Shown here: in pieces, positions 31,401-32,725 of the stretch
Numbering within the stretch: position 1 is the stretch's first letter
How the letters are laid out: each line of letters begins with the position of its first letter
Notes under the pieces: model-generated
What the model saw: the letters and a program-made list of their open reading frames with translations, nothing else
The model's database searches: none
Told to the model about the DNA's origin: nothing
Made by a program: the position numbers and the translations under genes
Source of the DNA: a bacterium
GTDB lineage: Bacteria > Bacteroidota > Bacteroidia > Flavobacteriales_D > Crocinitomicaceae
DNA length: 32,725 nucleotides
Assembly: GCA_024742305.1 (NCBI GenBank)
Contig: JANSYQ010000036.1
Span: 1-32,725 of the forward strand
Direction: 5' to 3'

Positions 31401-32725
31401 TGTAAAGCGGTCGGCAGGTCATGTTTTCGATCACCACGCTCATGGTTTCAACGCCGTACGTAGAGCAATCTCCAGCATCAGCCAAGGTGATTTCCAACGG
31501 ACGAATGTCATCGGGTTCTCCTGCGTCAATGGCAAAGTTGTCGAATCCGAAATAGTGATGTCCGGTGTACGTCGGCTCTGAATAATACGGACGTCCACGC
31601 ACTCGGAACTTCACACACGGTTCTCCGGAGAGTTCGCAGAGTTCTTGCTCAACGGTTAACCAAGCATCTTGCGGCGTAGAAATGGAATTTCTCCAATAGT
31701 TGTTTCCGTTGTACCAAAGCGGGTCAGGACCACTTCCCAATTGAACCCACGTTGCGCCTCCGTTAATGCTGTACTGCACTTGGAAGTAATCAGAGTTGTG
31801 TAGCTGGTGCTTTATGTCCATGGTCAGCGTTGGATTGGTCAAGTTGGAGAAGTCAAACACAGGACTTTCCACCCAAACCCACGAACCGTTGTTGCTAGAA
31901 GTTGTTTCTACGTACCAAGAATCGCCCTCACCTTGTGGACCGTTCAAATATGGAATGTTGCCCAAAACGAAGTTACGACCACCGTTCAATGGAGGTGCGC
32001 TTCCACTGGCGATCCAATAGGCATTTCCTGAGTTGAAATCCTCGAGGTACGGATAGGTGTTCACCAAGAGTTGATCGACCAAAATAGATGTTCCCAGCGT
32101 ATCGTTCGGGAGATAAATATCTCCTGCAAGATTGGTGTAGGAGACAAAATTGTAGGTTCCCACGGTCGACATATCGAAGGTTCCTGAGAAGGTGTAGCTT
32201 ACGGATGTCCCCGGTGCAATGGGTCCGGGAACAGTGCCTGTAAGCGTAGTAGTAACAGGTCCAGTGATGTCGCAAACGACGGGAACGTTCGAGATGGGTG
32301 TACAACCAAAGTTGTAAACATCGACCGTAACAATTTGATTGGCGGAGAAGGAACATCCAACATCCACAGGGTCTTGATAGGCCACGATTCCCACGTCGGG
32401 ACCATCTTTGATTTCCACGTTATCAAACGCGAAGTAATGATGTCCGGTGTAGGTTGGTTCCGAGTAATACGGTCGTCCGCGGAAACGGAACTTCACGCAC
32501 GGCTGTCCTGCCAAAGCACACAAACTCTTCTGCACTTTGGTCCATTGATCTACCGGATTGGAAATAGAGTTTCGCCAGTAGCCATTGGAGTTGTACCAGT
32601 TCGGTTCTGTAGACCCGAGCGCTGTCCAAGTCGCCCCACCGTTGAGTGAATATTCCACGCGGAAATAATCGGAGTTGTGCAATTGATGCTTGATATCAAC
32701 GTACAATTGCGGATTGGTAAGTCCT
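28459..32725 (-). CDS. Giant modular T9SS-exported protein (C-terminal part; gene continues past the right edge)
   Basis: The last 1421 residues are visible and the frame is open to the window edge, so the true start is outside. It is built of repeated ~290-residue modules. Each module has a jellyroll ('EDFN...G.W', 'PYLNGPQGEGDSWYV', 'VESPVFDFS.LTNP', 'DIKHQLHNSDYF', 'RGRPYYSEPTYTGHHYF', MAM/concanavalin-like) and a ~100-residue Ig/CARDB-like domain with paired Cys. After the last jellyroll come a CARDB-like domain, a Cys-containing domain ('DYCSNATQLGIGST...ENTVWYFFQTD'), a fibronectin-like domain ('PVELSQFNALCQGDETVLSWTTESEHNNDYFVVERS' region) and a type A T9SS sorting domain ('LYPNPSTGNSHLIVH...GIYYVTVTTEE'). 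It is probably a surface adhesin or matrix protein, by analogy. A terminator follows at 28389-28424. Confidence 0.9.
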   Translation of the reverse strand, partial: GLTNPQLYVDIKHQLHNSDYFRVEYSLNGGATWTALGSTEPNWYNSNGYWRNSISNPVDQWTKVQKSLCALAGQPCVKFRFRGRPYYSEPTYTGHHYFAFDNVEIKDGPDVGIVAYQDPVDVGCSFSANQIVTVDVYNFGCTPISNVPVVCDITGPVTTTLTGTVPGPIAPGTSVSYTFSGTFDMSTVGTYNFVSYTNLAGDIYLPNDTLGTSILVDQLLVNTYPYLEDFNSGNAYWIASGSAPPLNGGRNFVLGNIPYLNGPQGEGDSWYVETTSSNNGSWVWVESPVFDFSNLTNPTLTMDIKHQLHNSDYFQVQYSINGGATWVQLGSGPDPLWYNGNNYWRNSISTPQDAWLTVEQELCELSGEPCVKFRVRGRPYYSEPTYTGHHYFGFDNFAIDAGEPDDIRPLEITLADAGDCSTYGVETMSVVIENMTCRPLYNVPVDIQVNGGPVTTEIMPGPIPAFGFYIYTFTNTFDLSTVGTHTISVTTNLATDANPANDNIVEVRYSGAPVATFPYTEDFNTDNGGWVSRTTSDTRLFHLDTLPYLNGPQGEGDSWYVKTSASNDGAWIDVESPVFDFSGLTNPQLYVDIKHQLHNSDYFRVEYSLNGGATWTALGSTEPNWYNSNGYWRNSISNPVDQWTKVQKSLCALAGQPCVKFRFRGRPYYSEPTYTGHHYFAFDNFEILEGGDVGVVAFVEPVDQGCLYSTTQNVTVEVFNFSCQPESNVPISCDITGALNTTLTGTVPGPIPANGSVNFTFPTTIDMTTIGTYNFVSYTQLPTDIKNDNDTSTLVIDVNQVTINTFPYEEDFNAGNGYWLASGSAPPLNGGRNFVLGNLPYLNGPQGQGDSWYVETTASNNGSWVWVESPVFDLSTLTNPTLEFDIKHQLHNSDYFQVQYSINGGVTWIQLGNGPDPEWYNGTNYWRNSISNPVDEWQRVRMALCNLVGESCVKFRMRGRPYYSEPTYTGHHYFAFDNVRITDTDIDAELTLIDGCYGSEYFMEITVFNNNKLCQTSDTITSIDITYTIDGGAPVTQTFTGLSIPYGQGQTISIPNVTIPSSGSVITAWCALPNGVVDQITWNDTMTTTAATWQNCNDYCSNATQLGIGSTTISQTSNATTSPGIDPLFPCGNPTLENTVWYFFQTDSTGGQVELQITNTTCTPSSNGIQVSINQITGAPCDTANYTNVYCANQGNTNDLIWGPVTLPPNTLYYITIDGYAGNDCDFDITLLGSVDPLPVELSQFNALCQGDETVLSWTTESEHNNDYFVVERSGDAQVFETIDVVSGQGTSTQSHQYVVVDNAPRNGVVYYRLKQVDFNGEYEYSDLIAVDCGVSGNWAELYPNPSTGNSHLIVHAGIAKQGDLTITDQTGKLLFEKTLKAQDFNSEIALNGTQFEPGIYYVTVTTEEQQFVQKWIITQH
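29775..32725 (-). repeat. Tandem ~870-base modules in A-B-A-B order inside the giant gene
   Basis: Approximate modules, from the right edge: A (partial, 32725-32065), B (32050-31180), A (31170-30310) and B-like jellyroll (30300-29775). A units read 'FRVEYSLNGGATWTALGS', B units 'FQVQYSINGGATWVQLG'. The A copies at 32420-32725 and 30674-30979 differ at nine of 306 bases by eye, and all nine are silent. The A-to-A offset is exactly 1746 bases (582 codons). A and B differ far more. Confidence 0.85.

Noticed and set aside
28809-32649. Plus-strand open frames opposite the giant T9SS gene
   Set aside because: They repeat with the modules and have no independent signals; they are antisense shadows of the repeated coding sequence.
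29775-32725. CRISPR-like array
   Set aside because: The repeats are ~870 bases, in frame, and encode protein modules. No short regularly spaced repeats were seen anywhere in the window.

Overview
The window looks like a chromosomal segment of a Bacteroidota bacterium, most likely Flavobacteriales (perhaps Crocinitomicaceae/Cryomorphaceae-like). The evidence is several secreted proteins with Por/type IX secretion (T9SS) C-terminal sorting domains, promoters with the Bacteroidota -7 box TAnnTTTG, many 'SC' lipobox lipoproteins, LytTR signalling, an AraC regulator with a metal-binding N-terminus, and moderate-to-low GC. The family-level placement is inference.

Left part (1-5.6 kb, minus strand): two small unknown genes (a lipoprotein overlapping a HEAT-repeat protein), a lipocalin-like lipoprotein with its own promoter, a copper P-type ATPase (CopA) with an extended metal-binding N-terminus, an AraC-type regulator whose N-terminus resembles the ATPase's metal-binding domain, and a gamma-carbonic-anhydrase-like hexapeptide protein.

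Signalling island (5.6-9.3 kb): a LytTR response regulator follows a soluble LytS-like protein that has lost its phospho-accepting His. Divergent from it is a phosphatase with a degenerate receiver domain. The shared 200-bp intergenic region carries two mirror-image arms with identical spacing, TGGGAA-N15-TGGGAA-N31-AAAATTTG, the geometry expected for a LytTR-type direct-repeat operator. The phosphatase gene lacks its C-terminus and runs straight into a TPR-family gene that lacks its N-terminal half. This looks like a deletion junction near 8400.

Housekeeping part (9.4-19.2 kb): a ChaN-like protein, an AlkD-like DNA alkylation repair protein, a lipoprotein, a kbl-GNAT pair, a TPR/transmembrane class III adenylate cyclase, a pirin, a universal stress protein and a class V aminotransferase related to MoCo sulfurase N-domains.

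Envelope operon (19.2-24.7 kb, minus strand): coaX, an outer-membrane barrel, a secreted TPR-like protein, lptC, a paralogue of the TPR-like protein, and a small membrane protein. The first genes overlap or nearly abut.

Right part (24.7-32.7 kb): tRNA-Phe with promoter and terminator, a damaged second copy of the tRNA 3' end interrupted by a 20-bp palindrome, then a group of exported proteins: a T9SS protein, an LVIVD-repeat protein, an SGNH hydrolase with a T9SS tail, and the C-terminal 1421 residues of a giant T9SS protein built of about 290-residue modules in an A-B-A-B order. The giant gene runs off the right edge.
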